Below, piece by piece: positions 15,071 to 22,882 of a stretch of 23,617 bases of DNA; the first letter of the stretch is position 1; the number at the start of each line of letters is the position of its first letter. This DNA is from Thalassospira sp. UBA1131 (lineage in GTDB: Bacteria > Pseudomonadota > Alphaproteobacteria > Rhodospirillales > Thalassospiraceae). The DNA is taken from the NCBI RefSeq assembly GCF_002311515.1, contig NZ_DCAO01000104.1, forward strand, positions 229,074 through 252,690. The letters are read 5' to 3'. Below the pieces are notes generated by a model. It worked only from the letters and a program-made list of their open reading frames with translations. It did not search any database and was not told the origin of the DNA. Both the position numbers and the translations under genes were made by a program.

Positions 15071-17686
15071 ATGCGAAGTCGTCCAATGACACCGCTCATC
15101 ATGCGGTTCTGTCTGGTTTTGTACTGTATTGCCTTTACGACAGTTCATCCGATCACCGGCGCACATGCGCAAGACAGCGCCCCATCATCAAACTGGACCC
15201 GTTTGCCCGGCACGGCTGTTGACATCTCGATCAACAGTGACGGGCAGGCCTACGCCGTTGCCCCGAATGGCACGCCGTGGCGCTGGGATGCGATAGAACA
15301 GCGTTGGCGCAAAATGTCGGGCAATTTTGTGCGCATTTCCGCAGCCGAGGGAAACCGCCCCTGGGCAATCAGCGCCGACGGCGTGGTTTATCGCTATAAC
15401 GGGTTGTGGTGGGAAAACAAGGACACCGACGTTGCCGATGTTGCGGCCGATACGCTTGGCAATGTCTTTATTGCCAAAGTCAGTGGCGAAATCAAAAAAT
15501 GGTATCCGTTGCGCAGTGAATGGCGGCCGATCGACGGCAGTGCGTATCGCATCGCACTCGACAGGACGGGAAATCCATGGGCGGTGGCGCGCGATGGCGG
15601 CATTCGGTCCTATGATGGAAAGACCTGGACCAGCATGCCCGGTCGTGCCCTCGACATTGCCATTGCCGGTAACGATAGGGTTGTAATTGTCGATGCCGAA
15701 GGTCAGATCAGGACCTGGAATGAAACACAACGCAGTTGGCGTATTGTCGCCGGTATAAGTGGTGCGACAGCCATCGCTGCCACACCCGATGGTGGACCGT
15801 GGGCGGTTGTTGCCGGTGGCGCCATCATGGCAACGACATTGCTGGTTGCACCGGAAAAAATCAAAACCGAAGAAGGCCGGGCACCGGAAATTCGCGCGCC
15901 CGATGCCATCGCCCCTGTTGATAGTGCGCCAGCGGCAATTGCCCCGGATGTCACAGCCCCGCCCCTGCCCCCAGCAGCAGCTGTTGCACCACCCGCGGCA
16001 CAAGCAGCACCATCAACGGCACCAGTCGCGGTAGCAACTGGCGCCTCCGCGTCACCCGTGACACCAAGTACAGATGCAACTGCGCAAGGCACCAGCCGAA
16101 CCGTGGCCCCGTCAACCGGGGACGATCCCGGCCTTGATCCGACGACGGTAACAACGACCGACGACATTACCTTTACCAACACCCGCGAGAACGCCACGGC
16201 TTTGGCAATCGGTCGGGATGGAAGTGTGTTTGCTTTGAACGCGGCCGGAAGTGTTTTCCGCTGGTCCAACAGCCGCAAAAGCTTTGAAGATTTTCCGGGA
16301 ACACTGGTGCGTTTGGCCGTTGATGCAAATGGCGACCCTTGGGGCATTTCCACCTTGGGCCGGGTATTCCGTCATACCGGAAAACTGTGGAAGCAAATAC
16401 CGGGTGCAACCGGCTCAGACATTGCGATTGGCGGGGATGGATCGGTTGTAATTGCCGATGCCAGCGGAAGCCTATCCAAGCTTAATGACGCCATGACACG
16501 GTTTGATCGTATTCCCGGTCAGGGCATCTTGGTTGCAGTCGCCCCGGACGGAACCCCATGGTCAATTCGGTCTGACAATTTGGTGCAGCGATGCGAACAA
16601 TCACCGTGCGAGGTGTTATCGCAAAAGGCCAAAAGCATCTCGATCGGTCCGGATGGCAGCGTTTATGTCGTTTCCGCCAATCAATTCCTGATGCGTTTGG
16701 GCGCGGATGGCAAAACCTTTGAAGTCGTTCAAACGCCGGGTCACACCGCGGAAAGCGTCGCGGTCGGCCCCAATGGCTATCCCTGGGTTGTTACAACTGA
16801 CACTGTTGTGCTTGCATCAAAGTTCTTCGAGCGTGACGAACAGAATGATCGTCTTGTTGCGGCCTCAACCGTCGGGGATACCACCGGCAGTGGCGATACC
16901 GCGGCTGTTGTGGATGTTGCATCCCCAAGCGCCTTTACGTTTTCAAAAAACATAACTTTTGAAACATTCACCGCGGACCTCAATACGATTGATGAAATTG
17001 CCGTCGGACAAGATGATGGTTTCTACCTGTATGGCACGCCCTTAAATCAGGGAGCAAACCAGTTCCAGAAGTTCAACACCAAGACCAAGAAGCTCGAACA
17101 AGTCTCTCTGTCCTTTAACCAGAATGTCGAGAAGTTTGATGTTGCGACTGATGGCAGCATCTGGACAAACGGAAACAGTTCGAACTCGATCTATAAGCTG
17201 TCATCAACGGGCACGATCCAGCGGACCTATTCGTTAACATCGGGCAACATTCAAAATATATCGATTGGTTCCGACGGCACGGTTTATGTCGTCATCAGCG
17301 GTAAGCTTTATCACCTTAAACCCGGAACCAATGCCTTTGCCAAGTTCAGCAATGACGACGTGCGTAAGGTGGCTATTGGCCGTGCAGGTGATTTGTGGAT
17401 CGCGGATAACAATAACATTGTTCAGCAGTACACCGGGACAAGGTTTGAAAACCGCCCGTTGGGTCAAAGTGTGACTGTCGAAGACATAGGTGCCGGGACG
17501 GATGGCAGCGTCTATGTCACCGTATTCGAAAACAGTGCATACGCTTTGAAAAAATGGAATGCGACAAACGGTTCGTTTGACAAGGTTAACAACGTAACTG
17601 CCAACATGGTCGATGTGTTGTCAGATGGCCGTCCCTGGATCACGAATACCAGTTCCGGTACCGACGTTAAACGTGCCAAGGACTAG
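15071..17686 (+). CDS. Exported protein with three tectonin-like beta-propellers
   Basis: 871 residues with a signal peptide ending AHA/QDS (cleavage after residue 33). Three repeat blocks are visible: about 41-258 (NWTRLPGTAVDISINSDGQA and further W-x-P-G-x-A-x-D/R-I repeats), 370-585 (LWKQIPGATGSDIAIGGDGS and others) and a more diverged 636-860 (IDEIAVGQDDG, IQNISIGSDGTVYVV). A Pro/Ala/Thr-rich linker (about 262-345) joins the first two and a Gly/Thr-rich one the last two. The repeats match those at the C-terminus of the Cys-rich protein two genes upstream, so they are paralogous. GGAG six bases before ATG 15071 decides the start; the longer frame begins inside the secretin gene. Probably cotranscribed with the secretin and a candidate cargo or surface partner of it. 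Ligand unknown. Confidence 0.82.
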   Translation: MRSRPMTPLIMRFCLVLYCIAFTTVHPITGAHAQDSAPSSNWTRLPGTAVDISINSDGQAYAVAPNGTPWRWDAIEQRWRKMSGNFVRISAAEGNRPWAISADGVVYRYNGLWWENKDTDVADVAADTLGNVFIAKVSGEIKKWYPLRSEWRPIDGSAYRIALDRTGNPWAVARDGGIRSYDGKTWTSMPGRALDIAIAGNDRVVIVDAEGQIRTWNETQRSWRIVAGISGATAIAATPDGGPWAVVAGGAIMATTLLVAPEKIKTEEGRAPEIRAPDAIAPVDSAPAAIAPDVTAPPLPPAAAVAPPAAQAAPSTAPVAVATGASASPVTPSTDATAQGTSRTVAPSTGDDPGLDPTTVTTTDDITFTNTRENATALAIGRDGSVFALNAAGSVFRWSNSRKSFEDFPGTLVRLAVDANGDPWGISTLGRVFRHTGKLWKQIPGATGSDIAIGGDGSVVIADASGSLSKLNDAMTRFDRIPGQGILVAVAPDGTPWSIRSDNLVQRCEQSPCEVLSQKAKSISIGPDGSVYVVSANQFLMRLGADGKTFEVVQTPGHTAESVAVGPNGYPWVVTTDTVVLASKFFERDEQNDRLVAASTVGDTTGSGDTAAVVDVASPSAFTFSKNITFETFTADLNTIDEIAVGQDDGFYLYGTPLNQGANQFQKFNTKTKKLEQVSLSFNQNVEKFDVATDGSIWTNGNSSNSIYKLSSTGTIQRTYSLTSGNIQNISIGSDGTVYVVISGKLYHLKPGTNAFAKFSNDDVRKVAIGRAGDLWIADNNNIVQQYTGTRFENRPLGQSVTVEDIGAGTDGSVYVTVFENSAYALKKWNATNGSFDKVNNVTANMVDVLSDGRPWITNTSSGTDVKRAKD

Positions 17687-17723
17687 GTTTCATTCGCTTC
17701 GCATTCATCACGAAGTGAAATGA

Positions 17724-17760
17724 AAAACGCCCTGACCATTCATGTGGCTCAGGGCGTTTT
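17724..17760. terminator. Bidirectional terminator between the tectonin operon and the pirin gene
   Basis: Perfect 12-bp stem AAAACGCCCTGA (17724-17735) / TCAGGGCGTTTT (17749-17760) with a 13-base loop. T-runs occur on both strands (TTTT plus, TTTTT minus), fitting two convergent genes. Confidence 0.88.
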
Positions 17761-17799
17761 GCCAGATCGTCCAGATCGTATTTTATCAGGTCTCTGGCG

Positions 17800-18663
17800 T
17801 CAGGACGCAGCCTTGCGGACAAAATTGCCACGCTGGTAATCGTCAAACGCCTGCATCAGTTCCTGTTTGCTGCTCATGACAAACGGGCCATAGCGCACGA
17901 CCTCTTCATGGATCGGACGTGCGGCAATTACCAGCATCCGGCCACCCTCGGCACCGCCTTTAAGGGTCACACCATCACCGTCTTTCAAAATCGCCAGATG
18001 ATGGGTCGGGACATCTTTGCCGCCAACAATTGCATCGCCGATAAAGACATACACCACTGCGGTGTGCCCTTCAGGCAGCGGGACGGTGATTTCCGCACCG
18101 GCATCAAGTTTGGCATCAACAAAGACCGGATCGGTCGAAATACCGTTGATCGGGCCGGTTGCGCCATGCATCGATCCGGCCAGAAGGCGCAGCTGCGCCC
18201 CATCCACGGGGGTGATTTCCGGCAGTTCATCGGGCTCCATATTCTGGTAGCGCGGATCAATCATCTTGTCCTTTGCCGGCAGATTGATCCAAAGCTGGAA
18301 ACCCTGCAAAAGGCCGTTTTCCTGTTCAGGCGTTTCGGAATGCACAATCCCGCTACCCGCCGTCATCCACTGTCCACCGCCCGAACGCAAAATGCCCTCG
18401 TTGCCCATGCTGTCCTGATGGCGCATCGCCCCTTCGACCATATAGGTCACGGTTTCAAAGCCGCGATGGGGATGCTCCGGGAAGCCTGCGATATATTCGT
18501 CCGGGTTGTCGGTCGAAAGTGAATCAAGCATCAGGAACGGGTCAAGCATATCAAGCTGTGGCGTCCCAATGGACCGTCGCAGCGACACGCCCGCCCCATC
18601 CGATGTATCCATCGCGCGCAAGACACGTTCAACACCGCGTGCATTTTTCACAGACTCAGACAT
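17800..18663 (-). CDS. Pirin-family cupin protein
   Basis: A 287-residue bicupin of the pirin / quercetin 2,3-dioxygenase-like (YhhW) family, cytoplasmic. The metal ligands of the N-terminal cupin are present: H64 and H66 (in FPEHPHRGFET), H108 and E110 (in GSGIVHSETPE). The QWMTAGSG segment is also conserved in the family. The frame is open for 26 more codons upstream, but ATG 18663 has AGGAG seven bases before it and gives the standard N-terminus MSESVKNARGVERV. Its substrate is not predictable; family members include quercetinases and redox-linked regulators. It lies downstream of wrbA on the same strand, separated by a terminator. Confidence 0.93.
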   Translation of the reverse strand: MSESVKNARGVERVLRAMDTSDGAGVSLRRSIGTPQLDMLDPFLMLDSLSTDNPDEYIAGFPEHPHRGFETVTYMVEGAMRHQDSMGNEGILRSGGGQWMTAGSGIVHSETPEQENGLLQGFQLWINLPAKDKMIDPRYQNMEPDELPEITPVDGAQLRLLAGSMHGATGPINGISTDPVFVDAKLDAGAEITVPLPEGHTAVVYVFIGDAIVGGKDVPTHHLAILKDGDGVTLKGGAEGGRMLVIAARPIHEEVVRYGPFVMSSKQELMQAFDDYQRGNFVRKAAS

Positions 18664-18749
18664 TTCAAAACTCCTCTGCCTGTCGGCATTCTTGCCAGAC
18701 ACCATTTCATACCCCGCATGGTCGCACAAAACTGTCGCCAAACAAGGCC

Positions 18750-18767
18750 CAATCAGGCACCTGATTG
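18750..18767. promoter_or_regulatory. 18-base palindrome upstream of the pirin gene
   Basis: CAATCAGG-CA-CCTGATTG, perfect 8-bp arms. It lies 87 bases upstream of the pirin start, in its promoter region, and is a plausible repressor or activator site. Confidence 0.5.
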
Positions 18768-18782
18768 TTTATCAAATCGCAA

Positions 18783-18816
18783 CAAAAAAGGCAGTGCAGG
18801 AACCCTGCACTGCCTT
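18783..18816 (-). terminator. Terminator of wrbA
   Basis: Stem GGCAGTGCAGG (18790-18800) / CCTGCACTGCC (18804-18814), 11 perfect pairs; on the minus strand it is followed by TTTTTT. It begins 24 bases after the wrbA stop. Confidence 0.92.
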
Positions 18817-18839
18817 GATCAGATCAGACGACTTGAAAA

Positions 18840-19442
18840 TCAGCCTGCAAGTTTGGCGGCAAGTTCTGCCACGTGCTTGCCCTGGAATTTGGCGATATCA
18901 AGCTCGTTCTGGGAGGGTGTACGTGAACCATCGGCACCAGCAAGCGTACCGGCACCATAAGGCGAACCACCGGTGATTTCGTCCATATTGGTCAGGCCAG
19001 CACAGCTGTAAGGCACACCGACAATCACCATCCCCTGATGGAGCAAGGTGGTATGGGTCGAGGTGATGGTGGTTTCATGCCCACCATGCTGGGTGCCAGT
19101 CGAGGTAAAGACAGAACCGATCTTGCCGATCAATTTTCCTTCGGCCCAAAGACCACCGGTCTGGTCAAGGAAGGTGCGCATCTGGCCTGGCATGTTGCCA
19201 AAGCGGGTCGGCACACCAAAGATGATCGCGTCATATTCCGGAAGATCGGAGACCTCGGCAACCGGGGCAGCCTGATCAAGCTTGGCACCTGCGCCCTTTG
19301 CGACGTCTTCGGGCATGGTTTCAGGAACACGTTTGACATCAACATGCGTCCCGGAAACACCGCGTGCGCCTTCGGCAACGGCGTTGGCCATGGTTTCGAT
19401 ATGACCATACATCGAATAATAAAGTACCAGTACTTTCGCCAC
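18840..19442 (-). CDS. wrbA: NAD(P)H:quinone oxidoreductase, type IV (WrbA)
   Basis: A 200-residue flavodoxin-like FMN enzyme that reduces quinones by two electrons, limiting redox cycling, in the cytoplasm. FMN-binding segments are clear: YSMYGHIETMA at the N-terminus, PTRFGNMPGQM in the middle and STGTQHGGHETT later; length is normal for the family. The start is GTG at 19442, preceded by AAGGAGG with five bases spacing; the ATG just upstream (19447) is out of frame. Monocistronic, with its own terminator. The neighbouring pirin gene fits a quinone or oxidative-stress theme, which is inference. Confidence 0.96.
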   Translation of the reverse strand: MAKVLVLYYSMYGHIETMANAVAEGARGVSGTHVDVKRVPETMPEDVAKGAGAKLDQAAPVAEVSDLPEYDAIIFGVPTRFGNMPGQMRTFLDQTGGLWAEGKLIGKIGSVFTSTGTQHGGHETTITSTHTTLLHQGMVIVGVPYSCAGLTNMDEITGGSPYGAGTLAGADGSRTPSQNELDIAKFQGKHVAELAAKLAG

Positions 19443-19562
19443 GTCATCCTCCTTGGTTGAATTTCGTCGGCTTGCATAGTGACTTAAGAATGCACCCCTG
19501 ATAACGGCCAGCTTGGAAACAGTCTGTTCGTTATCGGACGCGAACCCGATCAGACATCAGGA

Positions 19563-20633
19563 TCAAGCATCTGGATTCCGGGCCAGATACTGCACGACCT
19601 GATCTGGGAAATCGGTGAAAATGCCATCAATTCCGGCATCATCAAAAATCGCCTTGAGCGCGATCTGCATATCCCCCGCCCATTTCGGCAACTGGTCAGC
19701 GCGCAGGGTATAGGGATGAACCTTCAATTGCGCACGCTGGGCGGCAATCAGGGTCGGTGTCATGATCGCAGTGCCGTTTTCGCTCAGGCCTTCAATAACT
19801 TGCGGCAACCACGGCCCGATACCATCAACAACACTGGCCATCTCGGCGATGCCGTCGTCAGATTTCAGATAATCGTAATCGGTTCCCTCTGGCGCGCCCC
19901 AGCGGTTTTCACCGATAAGCTGCACCAGCTTGCCCTGATAGTTGAGCTCTTGACGGATACGCTTGGTTTCAGACCAGTCAAAGCACTGCACAAAGGCATT
20001 TGAGTCCGGGTTATTATATCCCCACTTATCCATCACCGCGATCACGGTTTTGGCGATGTCCTGGCCTTCCGCACGATGAAAGGCCGGGTCCTTGATTTCC
20101 GGATAGATGCCGACATTACGCCCAGTGGAGTGGTTCAACCCACGGATCAGTTTAATTTCTTCTTCAAGGGTCGGGATCTTGAAGATGGCAAACTCAGCCG
20201 GAAAGCGATCCGCATAAACCTGTTTGCCGGTATCGGCCTTGAACCGTTCGGACACATTAAGTGTTTTAAGTTCGGCAAGGGTGAAATCAATCGCGTAATA
20301 CCGCCCATCTTCACGTTTGCGATCCGGGAATTTTTCCGCAACGTCGGTGGTGGTATCAATGTGGATATCGTGGAGTACGACCGGAACACCGTCCTTGGAC
20401 AGAACCACATCCTGTTCGATGAAATCCGCCCCCATGCCATAGGCCAATGCTTTGGCCGGCAGGGTATGTTCGGGCAAATACCCCGACGCCCCGCGATGGG
20501 CAATCACCACCATTTCCTGATCAAGTGCCTGCGCATCGGCCGAATTCATCGCACCTGTAACAGGCATCAATGTGGCTGCGGCAAGCCCGCCAATCACCAG
20601 CAAGGTCGACTTGATCATTTTGCGTATCAGCAT
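19563..20633 (-). CDS. glpQ: Periplasmic glycerophosphodiester phosphodiesterase
   Basis: Hydrolyses glycerophosphodiesters (deacylated phospholipids) to glycerol 3-phosphate and an alcohol. 356 residues with a signal peptide (hydrophobic 9-27, ADA/QA cleavage after residue 34), so periplasmic like E. coli GlpQ. GDPD hallmarks are visible: H46-R47-G48 followed by LPEHT, E73 and D75 in DFIEQDV, H88 in VVLHDIHID, and YPEIK later, with IDGIFTDFPD near the C-terminus. ATG 20633 has AAGGAT seven bases before it; the upstream ATG at 20669 lacks a site and would break the signal peptide. No transporter genes (ugp or glpT) are adjacent. Members of this family use calcium. Confidence 0.94.
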   Translation of the reverse strand: MLIRKMIKSTLLVIGGLAAATLMPVTGAMNSADAQALDQEMVVIAHRGASGYLPEHTLPAKALAYGMGADFIEQDVVLSKDGVPVVLHDIHIDTTTDVAEKFPDRKREDGRYYAIDFTLAELKTLNVSERFKADTGKQVYADRFPAEFAIFKIPTLEEEIKLIRGLNHSTGRNVGIYPEIKDPAFHRAEGQDIAKTVIAVMDKWGYNNPDSNAFVQCFDWSETKRIRQELNYQGKLVQLIGENRWGAPEGTDYDYLKSDDGIAEMASVVDGIGPWLPQVIEGLSENGTAIMTPTLIAAQRAQLKVHPYTLRADQLPKWAGDMQIALKAIFDDAGIDGIFTDFPDQVVQYLARNPDA

Positions 20634-20671
20634 CCCGGGTATCCTTATCCAGTGTCCTTTTGTGATCAAGG

Positions 20672-20677
20672 ACTATA
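20672..20677 (-). promoter_or_regulatory. Candidate -10 box of glpQ
   Basis: TATAGT on the minus strand, 38 bases before the glpQ start. No good -35 was found at normal spacing, so an activator may be needed. Confidence 0.3.
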
Positions 20678-20694
20678 GGCGCGGATTGGCAGCA

Positions 20695-20717
20695 CAAAAA
20701 CGCGTCACCGCGTCTTG
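20695..20717 (-). terminator. Probable terminator of the moxR-VWA operon
   Basis: On the minus strand ACGCG-GTGA-CGCGT followed by TTTTG; the stem can extend by A-T and G-T pairs to eight. It starts about 43 bases after the VWA gene stop. Confidence 0.55.
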
Positions 20718-20758
20718 GGTGCAATCTTCATGAAACTGTTACAGCAAAGAACGCGGGC

Positions 20759-21946
20759 CTAGCGGTTAAGTTCCCCGGTCATGCGATCAAGACCGTCAAG
20801 GGTCAGCGGAAACATCCGCCCTTCCATCAGCTTGTGCATGATCTGGATCGATTGATGGTGACGCCACCAGTTTTCCGGTTGTGGATTGATCCAGGCGGCA
20901 TGTTCGAAATGATCGAGCAATCGCTGCATCCAAACGGCCCCGGCCTCGGCATTCCAGTATTCCACCGCCCCGCCAGGATAGGTGATTTCATAGGGGCTCA
21001 TGGTGGCATCGCCGACAATCACAAGTTTGTAATCCGCGCCATAGGTATTGATCACATCCCAGGTCGATACCTGTTCGTTCCAACGCCGCGCGTTATCTTT
21101 CCAAAGCCCTTCATAGGGGCAGTTGTGGAAGTAATAATATTCAAGATGCTTGAACTCGGTTTTGACCGCCGAAAACAGTTCTTCACAGACTTTGATGTGA
21201 TCATCCATTGATCCACCAACATCAAACAGCATCAAGACCTTGACCGCGTTATGGCGTTCCGGGCGCATCTGAACATCAAGCCAGCCTTGGCGGGCGGTTG
21301 ATGTGATGGTGCCCAGCAGGTCAAGCTCATCCGCCGCCCCGGTCCGCGCCCATTTGCGCAGACGACGCAAGGCGACCTTGATGTTGCGCGTGCCGATTTC
21401 GACACTGTCATCAAGGTTCTTGAATTCGCGCTTGTCCCAAACCTTGACCGCGCGGCGATAGCGGGATTTATCCTGCCCGATCCGCACCCCTTCGGGGTTA
21501 TAGCCATAAGCGCCAAACGGCGATGTCCCGGCCGTACCGATCCATTTGTTGCCGCCCTGATGACGGCCCTTTTGTTCTTCCAGACGCTGTTTAAGCGTCT
21601 CCATCAGCTTTTCCCAACCGCCAAGGGCTTCGATCTCGGCTTTTTCTTCATCGGTCAGGAATTTCTCGGCTAGCTTTTTCAGCCACTCTTCAGGGATTTC
21701 AGTCTTCTCGACTTCGTCCATCCCCTCGGTCAGGTCGATCACGCCCTTGAAATGTTCGGAAAACACGCGGTCGAACTTATCAAGGTGGCGTTCATCCTTC
21801 ACCAGTGCCGAACGCGCCAGATAATAGAAATCCTCGACCGAATAGCCCGCCAGTCCCTTTTCCACCGCCTCAAGCAATGTCAGGTATTCGCGCAAACTGA
21901 CCGGAACGCGCGCATCTTTCAGCTTATAGAAAAAGCCGGTGAACAT
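20759..21946 (-). CDS. VWA domain-containing CoxE-like protein
   Basis: A 395-residue cytoplasmic protein. The C-terminal half is a von Willebrand A domain with an intact D-x-G-x-S start of the metal site at D242-S246 (MLFDVGGSMDDH), then a conserved TYGADYKLVIVGDATMSPYE block. The N-terminal half is helical and charged (about 1-130), followed by a Gly-rich stretch with GTAGTSPFGAYG. This is the usual partner of a MoxR ATPase; the pair is thought to act as a chaperone for metal-cofactor insertion or complex assembly, as with CoxD/CoxE in carbon-monoxide dehydrogenase maturation. No client enzyme gene is in the window. Starts six bases after the moxR stop, so translation is likely coupled. Confidence 0.9.
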   Translation of the reverse strand: MFTGFFYKLKDARVPVSLREYLTLLEAVEKGLAGYSVEDFYYLARSALVKDERHLDKFDRVFSEHFKGVIDLTEGMDEVEKTEIPEEWLKKLAEKFLTDEEKAEIEALGGWEKLMETLKQRLEEQKGRHQGGNKWIGTAGTSPFGAYGYNPEGVRIGQDKSRYRRAVKVWDKREFKNLDDSVEIGTRNIKVALRRLRKWARTGAADELDLLGTITSTARQGWLDVQMRPERHNAVKVLMLFDVGGSMDDHIKVCEELFSAVKTEFKHLEYYYFHNCPYEGLWKDNARRWNEQVSTWDVINTYGADYKLVIVGDATMSPYEITYPGGAVEYWNAEAGAVWMQRLLDHFEHAAWINPQPENWWRHHQSIQIMHKLMEGRMFPLTLDGLDRMTGELNR

Positions 21947-21951
21947 CGGGA

Positions 21952-22800
21952 TTAACGCCCTTCGCGCCGTGCCATGAAGGCAAGCCGCTCAAACAGATGC
22001 ACGTCCTGCTCATTCTTAAGCAACGCCCCATGCATCGGGGGCACGGCGGTTTTGGCATCCTTGGCACGAAGCGCCTCGGGCGGCAGGTCTTCGGCCATCA
22101 AAAGCTTCAACCAATCAAGAAGCTCTGAGGTTGACGGCTTTTTCTTCAAGCCTGAAACCTCGCGCATGTCATAGAAAAGGTTCAATGCCTCGGACACCAG
22201 ACGTTTCTGGATTCCGGGGTAATGCACCTCGATGATCTCCGCCATGGTGTCTGCATCCGGAAAGCGGATGTAATGGAAGAAACAACGCCGCAGGAACGCG
22301 TCTGGCAGTTCCTTTTCATTGTTTGAGGTGATGATCACGATCGGACGCTTGGTGGCTGTGACCATCTGCTGGGTCTCGTAAACGAAGAACTCCATCCGGT
22401 CGAGTTCCTGAAGCAGGTCATTGGGGAACTCGATATCAGCCTTGTCGATTTCATCAATCAGAAGGACGGGCGCTTCGCCGTCTGCCTCGAACGCCTCCCA
22501 CAGCTTGCCCTTGACGATGTAATTGCCGATGTCATGGACACGCTCATCACCCAGCTGACTGTCACGCAGGCGCGAAACAGCATCATATTCATAAAGGCCC
22601 TGCTGGGCGCGCGTGGTGGATTTGATCGACCAGGTAATCAGTTTTTTGCCAAGCGACTTGGCGATTTCTTCGGCCAGCACCGTCTTGCCCGTGCCCGGTT
22701 CGCCCTTGACCAGAAGTGGTCGCTGCAACGTGATCGCAGCATTGACCGCCACCATCAGATCTTCGGTCGCGACGTAATTTTCCGTACCCTGAAACTTCAT
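21952..22800 (-). CDS. MoxR-family AAA+ ATPase
   Basis: 282 residues. Walker A GEPGTGKT at 33-40, Walker B VLLIDE at 112-117, and a sensor-1 asparagine in IITSNNEKELPDAFLRRCFFHY. An AAA+ ATPase of the MoxR type, expected to work with the VWA protein encoded immediately downstream. The frame reaches six codons further upstream, but ATG 22800 has AGGG about five bases before it and starts with the family-typical MKFQGTENYVA. Probably first gene of a two-gene operon. Confidence 0.95.
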   Translation of the reverse strand: MKFQGTENYVATEDLMVAVNAAITLQRPLLVKGEPGTGKTVLAEEIAKSLGKKLITWSIKSTTRAQQGLYEYDAVSRLRDSQLGDERVHDIGNYIVKGKLWEAFEADGEAPVLLIDEIDKADIEFPNDLLQELDRMEFFVYETQQMVTATKRPIVIITSNNEKELPDAFLRRCFFHYIRFPDADTMAEIIEVHYPGIQKRLVSEALNLFYDMREVSGLKKKPSTSELLDWLKLLMAEDLPPEALRAKDAKTAVPPMHGALLKNEQDVHLFERLAFMARREGR

Positions 22801-22882
22801 TTCTGCCCTGCAACACAAGTTGACGTTTGCGTTAACCTAGGGCGTCCAACCGATTTGAGCAAGGGCCCAAACACCACACAGT

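Noticed and set aside
20715..20758. Possible Pho box (CTGTAACAGTTTCATG) upstream of glpQ
   Set aside because: Only the first half-site matches reasonably; the second half does not fit the CTGTCAT consensus at the required spacing.
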